DNA of 60,428 nucleotides from an uncultured Rikenellaceae bacterium (GTDB taxonomy: Bacteria; Bacteroidota; Bacteroidia; Bacteroidales; Rikenellaceae). Location: NCBI GenBank assembly GCA_910588925.1, contig CAJURV010000003.1, forward strand, positions 1 to 60,428, in the 5' to 3' direction. This document shows, piece by piece, positions 25,298-34,114 of this stretch. The notes under the pieces are model-generated. The model had not been told where the DNA came from, did not search any database, and saw only the letters and a program-made list of their open reading frames with translations. Both the position numbers and the translations under genes were made by a program. Numbering within the stretch: the first letter of the stretch is position 1; each line of letters starts with the position of its first letter.

Positions 25298-27303
25298 ATC
25301 TCTTCCCCGATGATTTCGAGGAAACGCTCCTCGTCTATTATCTCTATGCCTAACTGCTCGGCCTTTTTCAGTTTGGCCGGCCCCATGTTGTCGCCTGCCA
25401 GCACCCACGATGTGTTTTTGGATATCGACGAGCCGTTCTTGCCCCCGTGTGCCTCTATCATGGCCTTGTACTCCTCGCGCGAGTGGAGGGCGAATGTACC
25501 GGATATGACTATGGTCTTGCCGGCGAGGACGTCGGATACTATCTCGCGTTTCTCGGCTGTCATGCGCACTCCTGCCGCACGCAAACGGTCTATTATGTCG
25601 CGGTTACGCGGTGAGGCGAAGAATGCCGAGATGCTTTCGGCTATCTTGTCGCCTACCTCGTCTATCTCCATAAGTTCGTCGTACGATGCTGCGGCTAATG
25701 CGTCTATAGATCCGAGTGCGTCGGCTATCTTGACGGCGGTGGTGGCGCCCACGAAACGTATGCCGAGGGCGAATAACAATTTGCCGAGCGGTGTCTGTTT
25801 TGATCTCTCTACGGCGCTTATTATGTTGTCGGCAGAGCGTTCGCCCATGCGGTCGAGCGAGGCTATCTGCTGACGGGTCAGTGAGTAGAGGTCGGCATAG
25901 TCGTTCACCAACCCTTCGTCGTACAACATCTCCACTATCTCTTCTCCGAGCCCCTCTATATCCATCGCTCCTCGGCTGACGAAATGTATTATCCTGCCCA
26001 CTTGTTGCGGCCGGCATCCGTCGCTGTTGGGGCAATAGTGGCGCGCCTCGCCCTCGGGACGTACCAGTGGCGTGCCGCATACCGGACAACGGTCGATATA
26101 TACGAGAGGTCGGCTGTCGGAGCCTCTGGCGGAGAGGTCTACGCCCACCACCTTGGGTATTATCTCGCCCCCCTTTTCTACGTACACGGTGTCTCCTAAG
26201 CGTATGTCGAGTATGGCTATCTGGTCGGCGTTGTGAAGCGATGCCCTTTTTACTACTGTGCCTGCCAAACGTACCGGTTCGAGGTTGGCGACAGGGGTTA
26301 CCGCACCCGTACGTCCCACCTGGTAGTCGATGCTAAGGAGCCGTGTGGCCGCGCGTTCCGCCTTGAACTTGTAAGCCACCGCCCATTTGGGCGCTTTGGC
26401 GGTGAAGCCCATGCGGCGTTGCAGGCGTATGTCGTCCACCTTTATTACTATGCCGTCTATGTCGTATGGCAGTTTCTTTCTTTCGGTGTCCCAATAGTCG
26501 ATGTATTCTATTACCTCGTCTATAGACCCGAAGCGTTTCATGTGTTCCGATACCTTGAAGCCCCACTGACGGCAACGTGTCAGGGCGTCGAAGTGAGACG
26601 TGAAATCGAGATTGTCGCCTACTATATAGTAGAGGTAGCTGTCGAGTCCGCGTCCGGCCACCACTTGAGACGATTGTTGCTTGAGCGTGCCGGCAGCGGC
26701 ATTTCGCGGGTTGGCGAAAGGTTGTTCGCCTATCTCCTCGCGTTCGCGGTTGAGCCTCTCGAACGAGGCGTGCGGCATTATTATCTCGCCGCGCATCTCG
26801 AAAAACGACGGATATCCGTCGCCGTGCAGTTTCAGCGGAATGGACCGTATGGTACGTACGTTGGCCGTTACGTCGTCGCCCACTGTGCCGTCGCCGCGTG
26901 TTAGCGCCTGTGTGAGTATGCCGCTCTCGTATGTGAGAGAGATGGCGGTGCCGTCGAATTTGAGCTCGCATACGTAGTGAGGTTCCTCGCCCGACTCACG
27001 GCGGCATCTGGCGTCGAATTCGAGCAATTCGTCGGTGCCGTATGTGTTAGACAGTGAGAGCATAGGGTAGCGGTGGCGTCTCTGCTCGAACCCCGCCGTT
27101 ATATCGCTGCCCACCCTGAGCGTAGGCGACGATGGGTCGTAAAACTCGGGGTGTTCCTCTTCGAGCTTTTTTAGCTCCGATATGAGGCGGTCGTATTCGC
27201 GGTCGTCTATCTCGGGATCGTTGAGAACGTAATAGCGATGGTTTTCCCGGTCGATAACCTTTCTTAGAAAGTCGATGCGATCTTTTATATCTTGTTCGGA
27301 CAT
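25291..27303 (-). CDS. ligA: NAD-dependent DNA ligase
   Basis: 670 residues, full length. Seals nicks in replication and repair using NAD+. Adenylation lysine in CELKFDGTAISL (~residue 110-121); OB fold in the middle; zinc finger CPVCGTPLVRPEGEARHYCP..C (~residue 405-430); helix-hairpin-helix repeats (~445-575); C-terminal BRCT domain from LAGKTIVISGTFAL (~590). It is the first gene of a two-gene unit with the YgjP-type peptidase downstream. Confidence 0.97.
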   Translation of the reverse strand: MSEQDIKDRIDFLRKVIDRENHRYYVLNDPEIDDREYDRLISELKKLEEEHPEFYDPSSPTLRVGSDITAGFEQRRHRYPMLSLSNTYGTDELLEFDARCRRESGEEPHYVCELKFDGTAISLTYESGILTQALTRGDGTVGDDVTANVRTIRSIPLKLHGDGYPSFFEMRGEIIMPHASFERLNREREEIGEQPFANPRNAAAGTLKQQSSQVVAGRGLDSYLYYIVGDNLDFTSHFDALTRCRQWGFKVSEHMKRFGSIDEVIEYIDYWDTERKKLPYDIDGIVIKVDDIRLQRRMGFTAKAPKWAVAYKFKAERAATRLLSIDYQVGRTGAVTPVANLEPVRLAGTVVKRASLHNADQIAILDIRLGDTVYVEKGGEIIPKVVGVDLSARGSDSRPLVYIDRCPVCGTPLVRPEGEARHYCPNSDGCRPQQVGRIIHFVSRGAMDIEGLGEEIVEMLYDEGLVNDYADLYSLTRQQIASLDRMGERSADNIISAVERSKQTPLGKLLFALGIRFVGATTAVKIADALGSIDALAAASYDELMEIDEVGDKIAESISAFFASPRNRDIIDRLRAAGVRMTAEKREIVSDVLAGKTIVISGTFALHSREEYKAMIEAHGGKNGSSISKNTSWVLAGDNMGPAKLKKAEQLGIEIIDEERFLEIIGEEIC

Positions 27304-27478
27304 GTGTCTGCAGGGCTCTTTTATGTGTTGTCGAATGATACGCCGGACCGCATGAACAGGGGCTATGGCGGTCGGCTGGGTAAAGATACGATTTTATTTA
27401 TGAAAAATATTTCGGATTTGTTTTTTTTGTGTATTATTGCAGTCGCAAACAGAAAGAAAAGTACTATTTATCATAGCT

Positions 27479-27772
27479 ATGAACACTAAAAAGAGACTGG
27501 TAGTCAGCTATAAAAACATCTCGGAAGAGTTGAGGGAGGAGTTGAAAAAGAGTTATCCGTCGGGATTTCAGGATGCCATGATAAGGGTCGACAAGGGGCC
27601 GGGCGACTTCTTCTACGCCGTAGACCTCGAAACCGACGATATTCACTATCTTATAAAGGTGGATGTGAAGATCGACGATAAGTTGGAAGAGGACGAAGAG
27701 AAAGATTATTATGCAGAGGAGGATATCGAAGGGGCTGAAGATATAGCCGACGATTCCGACGACGACGAATAA
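27479..27772 (+). CDS. Small acidic conserved protein, unknown function
   Basis: 97 residues from ATG 27479 (MNTKKRLVVSYKNISEELREELKKSYPSG). The N-terminal half reads like a small alpha/beta fold; the tail is a run of Asp/Glu (EEDEEKDYYAEEDIEGAEDIADDSDDDE). Similar short proteins are common in Bacteroidales, but I know no function. Start chosen because the open extension to 27437 is not conserved-looking. Monocistronic: a strong terminator follows. Confidence 0.8.
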   Translation: MNTKKRLVVSYKNISEELREELKKSYPSGFQDAMIRVDKGPGDFFYAVDLETDDIHYLIKVDVKIDDKLEEDEEKDYYAEEDIEGAEDIADDSDDDE

Positions 27773-28347
27773 TGCGAGAGGCTCCCGCAGGGGCGCTTCG
27801 CTATTATGCCATGATGGTTTTATTCCGGATAATCATTATCCGGGATTTTTTTATATACTGGTAGGGCCTGTTATCTACTCTGTATGTCGGGAGCCTCTGT
27901 CTTATGGCGGATGGAAACGGCCTGTCGGTAATTTTTTCGAGACCTTGCCCGAGAGCGTGGAAAAGATAGCCCTTTATGGTGTACGTATAATACTTATCGG
28001 TCGGCCGTTGTCACTTGCGTGCTTCTTGTGGGCGGACTCCGATGCTTCCCGTTTTTAGGGGCGGAAAGTCAAACTGTTTCTCGGAGCGTAAAAGCGTAAT
28101 TAGGCTCTAATCTTTTTCGCTTCGCCCGGATCCATTGCGAGCCATTTCTTATGGATGCTCTTCGCTCGGGAGTTCATTAATGTTCCCGATCCGTACCGGG
28201 GTAAAAGCCGGAAGTGTAATTTCAATGCGTATTTTTGTGGTATCGTTTTTGTAAAGTAGGTTAAATTTATTTCCGACAATTTTTCGCCTCTGCGGTAGGA
28301 ATATCGTTCCGATCGGATTATTGGAAACGCTTGTAACTTATAATGTC
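27773..28347. other. 575-base gap: terminator and possible -7 box only
   Basis: After the terminator at 27823-27853 no reading frame, tRNA or folded RNA was convincing. A TATTTTTG at 28230-28237 may be the -7 box for the following membrane-protein gene. Short CTCGCTTCGCTCGGG-type runs are present. Confidence 0.6.
27823..27853 (+). terminator. Terminator after small acidic protein gene
   Basis: TCCGGATAA / TTATCCGGGA palindrome followed by seven T. Confidence 0.85.
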
Positions 28348-29613
28348 ATGATAAACAGTCGTGTAGTTAATGCCTCGAGAATTATTCTCGCTATTCTGTT
28401 CATATTTTCCGGGGTTACCAAATGGATAGATCCCGCCGGTTCTCAGATCAAGTTCACCGAATATTTTCACGCTTTCGGAGCCGATGCGCTCGTTCCTCTC
28501 GCTTGGCCTATGGCCGTAGCGGTGCCGGCCATGGAGTTGTTCATAGGTCTGATGCTGGCTTTGGGCATATATCGTCGTTTTTTCGCATGGGCCTCTTTGA
28601 TTTTCATGAGTTTCTTCACCTTGCTTACGTTCGTGATATGGCAGTTTGTGCCGGTGAGCGATTGCGGGTGTTTCGGCGATTTTCTTAAACTCGGTAACGG
28701 CGAGACTTTCGCCAAGAACTTAGTGTTCATGGTTCCCGCCTTGTTGTTTTTCCTCGGGCGAGGCATTAAGGGGTGTACCACAGGTAACGAGTCTACGGTG
28801 GTATTGTTGTTCGCCGCGTGGTCGTTGCTTATGCCGTTGTATGCGGCCACGCATCTTCCTTTGCTCGATTTCCTGCCTTACGGCGAGGGTGCGGATATAA
28901 AAACAGCTATGTCTATTCCGGAGGGTGCCGATGCCGGAGAGCACCGCACGAGGCTCCTCTATCGCGACAGACAGACCGGCGAGAAAAAGCTCTTCGAGAT
29001 AAACGATACCACATGGTGGGACGATACCCGGTGGGAGTATCTGAGTACCGAACATGAGGTTATACGAGAGGGCTATACGCCGGCCATAGCTTCGTTCTCG
29101 GCCGTAGACGCCTATGGGACGGAGCGTGGCGGCGAAATTCTGTCGCATGACGGCTATATCGCTTTGGTGACGGTACGTTCGCTCGATGAGGCCGCCGATC
29201 CGTCTTTCGGCGAGAACCTCGACATATTGCGCGGTTATGCCGGTTGCGGCGTGGAGACGGTGATAGCCACGCAGCTCGATCTTAAAGCCGTGTCCGATGT
29301 CGTCGGAGGCGGTATATTGTGTCTGAATATGGACGAGACGCAACTCAAATCTATGGTTCGCAGCAAGAGCGGAGTGATGTTTCTCAATGACGGTGTAGTG
29401 GTGGCTAAACGCAATATGTTGAGGGAATTGCCGCAGATATGCGGCAGATCTCCCGAGGAGGTGGTCTCGAGCGAGCGACGTCGTATAGTATCGGCCATGG
29501 CTATTTATGCGTTTGTGGGGCTTGCCATAGCTGGCGGATATCTCGTTATGAGGAAAAACGGCAGTAAATTTGTTACTTCGGTAAAAAGTGATAACTTTAC
29601 GACCGAATTATAA
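28348..29613 (+). CDS. DoxX/MauE-like membrane protein with C-terminal domain
   Basis: 421 residues from ATG 28348 (MINSRVVNASRIILAILFIFSG). Residues 1-170 have four or five membrane segments of the DoxX/MauE type, including FSGVTKWIDPAGSQIKFTEYF and the paired cysteines VSDCGCFGDFLKLG that suggest thiol redox chemistry. Residues ~180-375 form a soluble domain that resembles a degenerate thioredoxin-like fold, and a last membrane segment (AIYAFVGLAIAGGYLVM) is near the C terminus. Similar proteins in Bacteroides are annotated BT_3928 family. Just upstream of pfkA (81 bases). Role unknown. Confidence 0.75.
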   Translation: MINSRVVNASRIILAILFIFSGVTKWIDPAGSQIKFTEYFHAFGADALVPLAWPMAVAVPAMELFIGLMLALGIYRRFFAWASLIFMSFFTLLTFVIWQFVPVSDCGCFGDFLKLGNGETFAKNLVFMVPALLFFLGRGIKGCTTGNESTVVLLFAAWSLLMPLYAATHLPLLDFLPYGEGADIKTAMSIPEGADAGEHRTRLLYRDRQTGEKKLFEINDTTWWDDTRWEYLSTEHEVIREGYTPAIASFSAVDAYGTERGGEILSHDGYIALVTVRSLDEAADPSFGENLDILRGYAGCGVETVIATQLDLKAVSDVVGGGILCLNMDETQLKSMVRSKSGVMFLNDGVVVAKRNMLRELPQICGRSPEEVVSSERRRIVSAMAIYAFVGLAIAGGYLVMRKNGSKFVTSVKSDNFTTEL

Positions 29614-29694
29614 TGGGGAGAAGTTGCTTGCTCAATCTGCCCATGTCGTAAGTGGTTATGATATAGCCAAGTTACAGAAAAACACATATAACTG

Positions 29695-30798
29695 ATGAAA
29701 AGGATTTTGGTATCTACCAGCGGCGGCGACTGTCCCGGATTGAATGCCGTGATACGCGGCATAGTCAAACGTGCGGCTCAGGACGACGAGGAGTGGGAGG
29801 TGCTCGGCAGTATTCAGGCATATAACGGTATTCTGTGGGAGCCTACTGAGATAAAGTTGCTCGACGAGAAGACGGTTGCCGGAATACACTATCAGGGCGG
29901 CACCATCATAGAGACCACCAATAAGGGCGGCCCTTTCGCATGGCCGGTATTCAACAAGCGTACCGGTGAATGGGAGTATGTGGACCGTTCCGAAGAGATG
30001 ATACGCAAACTCCGTTTTATGGGTGTGGATGCCGTCATAAGCATAGGCGGCGACGGCTCGCAACGCATATCGCAGAAGTTGTTCGAACAGGGGCTCGACA
30101 TAGTGGGCGTGCCCAAGACCATAGACAACGACCTCTCTGCCACCGACCTTACCTTCGGTTTCCAGACAGCTGTGCAGATCGCTACCGATGCCATCGACAA
30201 GTTGGTGACTACCGCCGCATCTCACAACCGTACTTTCATTCTAGAGGTGATGGGACGTCATACCGGCTGGATAGCGCTCCACGCTGCCATAGCCGGAGGT
30301 GCTGAGGTATGCCTTATCCCTGAGATACCCTACGACGTCAATAAAGTAGTGGCCAAGCTCAAGTCGCGTTACCATAAAGGACGCGGTTCGGCTATCATAG
30401 TGGTGGCGGAGGGTGCGCGTCCCATAGCCGGTACCGAGACTTCGCACACCTCTACCGAGGTGGGTTACGAGAACGCACGTATGGGCGGTGTGGCATACGA
30501 GGTGAGCCGTGCCATCAAAGAGGCCGGTTTCGATAGCGGCGATGTGCGCGAGACTATACTCGGTCACCTCCAGCGTGGCGGTGTGCCCATCGCTTACGAC
30601 CGTGTGTTGGCTACACAGTTCGGTGTCAAGGCTTTCGAGTTGGTTAAAAAAGGCGAGTTCGGCCGCATGGTCTCCTATCGCCATCCCGACATCATAAGCG
30701 TGCCGCTTACCGACGCCATAGGCAAGATGCACTATGTTGATCCGAACTCCGATATAGTGGAGACGGCCAAGGGGGTAGGTATCTGCTTCGGCGATTAG
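29695..30798 (+). CDS. pfkA: 6-phosphofructokinase
   Basis: 367 residues. Phosphorylates fructose 6-phosphate in glycolysis. The phosphate site STSGGDCPGLNAVIRG is at the N terminus, then IGGDGSQRIS and VPKTIDNDL. GGDGS is the ATP-type motif (PPi enzymes have GGDDS), while the Lys in PKTIDND is typical of PPi and group III enzymes; the combination fits an ATP-dependent group III (mixed-substrate) PFK, so PPi use cannot be excluded. The fructose-phosphate site EVMGRHTGWIALHAAIAGGA is intact. A compact terminator follows at once. Confidence 0.93.
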   Translation: MKRILVSTSGGDCPGLNAVIRGIVKRAAQDDEEWEVLGSIQAYNGILWEPTEIKLLDEKTVAGIHYQGGTIIETTNKGGPFAWPVFNKRTGEWEYVDRSEEMIRKLRFMGVDAVISIGGDGSQRISQKLFEQGLDIVGVPKTIDNDLSATDLTFGFQTAVQIATDAIDKLVTTAASHNRTFILEVMGRHTGWIALHAAIAGGAEVCLIPEIPYDVNKVVAKLKSRYHKGRGSAIIVVAEGARPIAGTETSHTSTEVGYENARMGGVAYEVSRAIKEAGFDSGDVRETILGHLQRGGVPIAYDRVLATQFGVKAFELVKKGEFGRMVSYRHPDIISVPLTDAIGKMHYVDPNSDIVETAKGVGICFGD

Positions 30799-30821
30799 GG
30801 GGCACACCCCCTTTTTGAATC
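30799..30821 (+). terminator. pfkA compact terminator
   Basis: GGGGG-CACA-CCCCC with TTTTT starting two bases after the stop codon. A sibling of this motif ends the gene at 35209. Confidence 0.7.
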
Positions 30822-30857
30822 AACTTTATATGCTTGTTGTGCAGCCATGTGAGAGTG

Positions 30858-30889
30858 AAAACGGCATCTTGACGGATGCCGTTTTTTTA
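30858..30889 (+). terminator. Second terminator after pfkA
   Basis: AACGGCATC-TTGACG-GATGCCGTT followed by seven T. Confidence 0.85.
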
Positions 30890-31021
30890 TATATTACCGT
30901 AGCGGAGAGTGTTTAATGCCATCGGGCTACTATTTGCTGAAATAGCCTTCTCGATATTATTATTCCGAACTCGCTTCCTACCGGAGGAATGGCTAAATAG
31001 TCTTTTTATCGTTGAATTTAA

Positions 31022-31230
31022 TACGACATTTCTCGCCTCGGCAATCGGAGCGAGCTACATTGTATTATGCTTATAAAAAACGTTCGCTTGGATGCAGACA
31101 TTTTTTCGCCTCGGTTAAGACTTCGTCTTATTGCACTCGGCTTATCGAAAACGTTCGCCTGATGCAGACGTTTTCTCGCCTCGGCAATCAAGACTTCGTC
31201 TTATTGCACTCGGCTTATCGAAAACGTTGC
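31022..31230 (-). repeat. 73-bp repeat family, locus B (3 copies)
   Basis: Three tandem copies, period 71 and 73 bp (unit junctions CGTTCGC at 31081 and 31152, CGTTGCG at 31225), opposite in orientation to locus C. The last two copies contain AAGAC-TTC-GTCTT within GCAAT/ATTGC arms. Located between convergent genes pfkA and the B12-controlled lipoprotein. No protein is likely. Confidence 0.85.
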
Positions 31231-31340
31231 GATAAAAACGGCGCACCGCATTTGGTACGCCGTCGGATAAATACTCTATTATATATAATAAGGTATGGAG
31301 GTTTTGGTAAAGCCTTACGTCGACATCTTGTATCGGAGTG

Positions 31341-33518
31341 TTATATCACGGGGGCGGTAAAATTCTTTATCGGGCACATCATCGCCGGCATCAGCATGTC
31401 TTTGGAGCCGTATATATCCGTGTCGGCAGTGTCGTATAATACTCCTGCGGATTTGGTGCCGTCGCTTGTGAACGAGAACAGGGCGTTATATGCGGAGCTG
31501 GCACCGTAGCCTTTTATAGCGGAGCATATCAGTTCGCCCCTCTGGGGATCGAAATAGAGCGATGTGGCGTAGAGCATGTAGTTGTCGAGTGCGTCGGCGG
31601 TGATGAATTGCGGAGTCAGCACGTCGTTGGTTATGTCGTATTTGTATATCTCTTTGCTGGTCCCCCAAGAGTCTTTCGTAAAATACATTACGTTTTCTGC
31701 GGTGGATGCCACCCACGACACCTGTTTCCACGGAGAGGAGGAGAATTTGATCTCGGCGCTTATGGTAACCGTCTCTACGGAGAGGTCGAGCGGGTCTATG
31801 CGTAGGAGGTTGCCTCCTTTGGCCGCCCACACATATCCGTCTTTGCTCTGGACGAATCCCGTATTGGCATCGCCTAACACTTTAGGTTCGCTTGCGGCGG
31901 TGAATCCCTCCGCCTTATATGCCAGAGCCTTGCCGTTTGCAATTACGAATATGCGACCGTCCGTGACGAATGCGTTGGTGGCTCCGTTCTCTGTGCCGTT
32001 GACCTTGTCCGTGCCTATACTGAAATCGCCGTTATCGAGCGTCGCTATCCATGCGCCTTGGTTCGATGTTATGATACCTTGTGTGGGGGATATGCCTGCA
32101 AACGCATGTAAAGATGCGGTGGCGGCGTCGTTGACGGATTTTGCGGCCTTGACGAAAGTGCCTGTCGTGGCGTCGAACGACGAGAACGATACCCCCGATT
32201 GGTTGTAGGGCGATATTACATAGAGGTATCCGGCCCAGTTGCTTATGTATTGGGCGGTAGCGCCGAAGCAGGTGTAGTCGCCTTTGACGAAACGTTCCAC
32301 GTCGGTAGCGCCGTAGGTGTAACGGTTTATGCCTCTTATGTTTTCAGAGCCGGTCATGTTGGGTTCGTTTAGTATGTATATGCCGTTGGAGGTATATACG
32401 TTTGCTGCGACTGTTTTGGTGATCTCCTTGCCTGTAGCGGAGTATTCGGCCGGAATCTTATAACTTACCGTATGGTTGCCGGCTTCGGCGACGTAGGTGA
32501 AGTCGAGGCCTTTGCCTTTGAGCGTTTCGTCTACGTACCATTTGACCATGTAGGGGTCGGGGTCTTGTGCCTCTATTGCTATGCGGTAGCGTTTTTCGAT
32601 GCCAACGGGGCTTTCGCTGTAGAACAGGTTGTCGTCGCTGACGGTAAGCAGTTTCTCTGCGGGAACCGTTGTGGCTCCTCCGAATGTTATATATCCGTCT
32701 TCGTTTGCTGCGATGTTGAGTTCGTCTCCTATGCGGGCATCGGTTTGTTCGTTTGTCGTTAGCAGAACATTGCCGCTCTTATCGGTGAGGGTTATGGAGA
32801 AATTTTCCGAGTAGGGCTTGTCTTCGGGAGCCGAATAGGCTTCGAGTATGTCGCTTACCTGATACCATACCGTTCTCGCCGATGTGTTTCTGAGGGTTGG
32901 GTCGGTTTTGGCGAACGTAACGTCGGGGGCTCCGGTAAGCGAGAGCTTCAGGCCGTCCATAGTGTTTTCGTCGAGATCCACCGTCACTTTGAACGACACC
33001 GGTTTCATTTCTAGATTCAGCTTATCGCCGGTGGTGTTTATACGTCGGGTCGTTTCGGTATAGTAACGCTCTATGGCAGGCAGTGTGTATTTGCCGCCGT
33101 CGGCCGTCTCTACCTCCGACGAGGAGAGGGGCAGCTCGCTGTCGTCGTAGCGAAAACCGTCGGTTGCCGATGTGCCGAACGGTTTGCCGTAGGTGTTGCC
33201 GTTTTTGGATATCTTGGTGTCGGCCTGACGTATGGTAGTGGCCGCTACCTTGTAGCTTTCACCGGTTACGGCGTTGAACTCGGGTGAGGATGAGGCGTCG
33301 AAAAGGCCGTGTGCGTAAGGTTTGTAGTCGCCCGATTCGTCGGCACGGTATATCTGCACCGCCATGATGTCGCCCTCCTGCATGGCATCCATGCCGGTGG
33401 TTGTGACGGCCACTACGGCCTTTTTGCCGGGGGCGTCATGCTTCTCGTTGTCGTTCTTGGCGCATCCGGATAGCAGAAGTGCGCCCAACGATAGAAAAAG
33501 AGATAGTTTTTTCATCAT
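31341..33518 (-). CDS. DUF5074 beta-propeller lipoprotein (BtuG-like), B12-regulated
   Basis: 725 residues from ATG 33518 (MMKKLSLFLSLGALLLSGC, Cys ~19, then an acidic/charged spacer). Residues ~30-330 are beta-rich; ~345-400 an Ig/PKD-like module (VKWYVDETLKGKGLDFTYVAEAG); ~405-725 a propeller of DUF5074 type with repeated blades (GIYILNEPNMTGSE, YLYVISPYNQSG, YVWAAKGGNLLRIDP). Relatives near cobalamin-uptake genes in Bacteroides bind B12 at the cell surface for BtuB. The B12 riboswitch upstream supports this role directly. A 58-residue N-terminal extension in the open frame overlaps the riboswitch and is not used. No btuB is in the window. Confidence 0.8.
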   Translation of the reverse strand: MMKKLSLFLSLGALLLSGCAKNDNEKHDAPGKKAVVAVTTTGMDAMQEGDIMAVQIYRADESGDYKPYAHGLFDASSSPEFNAVTGESYKVAATTIRQADTKISKNGNTYGKPFGTSATDGFRYDDSELPLSSSEVETADGGKYTLPAIERYYTETTRRINTTGDKLNLEMKPVSFKVTVDLDENTMDGLKLSLTGAPDVTFAKTDPTLRNTSARTVWYQVSDILEAYSAPEDKPYSENFSITLTDKSGNVLLTTNEQTDARIGDELNIAANEDGYITFGGATTVPAEKLLTVSDDNLFYSESPVGIEKRYRIAIEAQDPDPYMVKWYVDETLKGKGLDFTYVAEAGNHTVSYKIPAEYSATGKEITKTVAANVYTSNGIYILNEPNMTGSENIRGINRYTYGATDVERFVKGDYTCFGATAQYISNWAGYLYVISPYNQSGVSFSSFDATTGTFVKAAKSVNDAATASLHAFAGISPTQGIITSNQGAWIATLDNGDFSIGTDKVNGTENGATNAFVTDGRIFVIANGKALAYKAEGFTAASEPKVLGDANTGFVQSKDGYVWAAKGGNLLRIDPLDLSVETVTISAEIKFSSSPWKQVSWVASTAENVMYFTKDSWGTSKEIYKYDITNDVLTPQFITADALDNYMLYATSLYFDPQRGELICSAIKGYGASSAYNALFSFTSDGTKSAGVLYDTADTDIYGSKDMLMPAMMCPIKNFTAPVI

Positions 33519-33645
33519 TGTCAATATAAAAAGTTTGTAAAATCGAGCAGTAGTGATTTTACATCTTTTCATACAAGCGCACGAGGGTGTGTACCGATTG
33601 AAACGATTTTTCAAGACCATTCTCCGCAGTCTGCAAAACCACCGT

Positions 33646-33836
33646 CGAAAGGCAGGTCTTCTGACTTGTTCCTGATCGGAGCGCCTTCCCATCGTTAAGA
33701 CAGTGGCAAAAGAGTGTCCTGATCTTGCGAGGCCGTAGCCTCAGAACTTACAGCAGCGGGAACTGTTGCCGATTCTCACGGCATTCCCTTTTAATTCCTC
33801 GTAGAAGTCACTGACGACTTCAGCGGAAACCTTTCG
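33646..33836 (-). promoter_or_regulatory. Cobalamin riboswitch
   Basis: On the minus strand the conserved core is complete: GGGAATGCCGTGAGAATCGG, GTTCCCGCTGCTGTAAG, GCCACTG, GGGAAGGCG and the B12 box GTCAGAAGACCTGCC; the P1 ends pair (CGAAAGG at 33830-33836, CCTTTCG at 33646-33652 on the minus strand). It lies 128 bases ahead of the DUF5074 lipoprotein gene, so adenosyl- or methylcobalamin should turn that gene down. Confidence 0.97.
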
Positions 33837-33840
33837 GGGG

Positions 33841-33873
33841 CAAAGATATGTAAAAAATATTCGATTATGCAAT
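33841..33873 (-). promoter_or_regulatory. Promoter of the riboswitch transcript
   Basis: Minus strand TTG (33870-33872), 21 bases, TATCTTTG (33841-33848), placing the start at the first bases of the aptamer. Confidence 0.7.
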
Positions 33874-34026
33874 TTTTTTCGCGAGGAATTTTTCCGTCGT
33901 AATCGGGTGGCAGGCGGTACGGCTGGTTGCGCCGAAAAGTCGTTTGCAGGTGCGAATAGCGTTTTTTGTGTAGGTGTATTTTAGAAATATTCATCCGTGT
34001 GCCTGTTAATGGGGGTTTAAAGGTGG

Positions 34027-34034
34027 TATTTTTG
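34027..34034 (+). promoter_or_regulatory. -7 element of divergent lipoprotein gene
   Basis: TATTTTTG 81 bases before the ATG; no convincing upstream TTTG at the right distance. Confidence 0.4.
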
Positions 34035-34114
34035 CATGGCGTCGATCTCGTCGATTTGGATTTAATGAAAATTGATATACATTTGCCGCATCCGATTACT
34101 AAAATTCGATTGTT

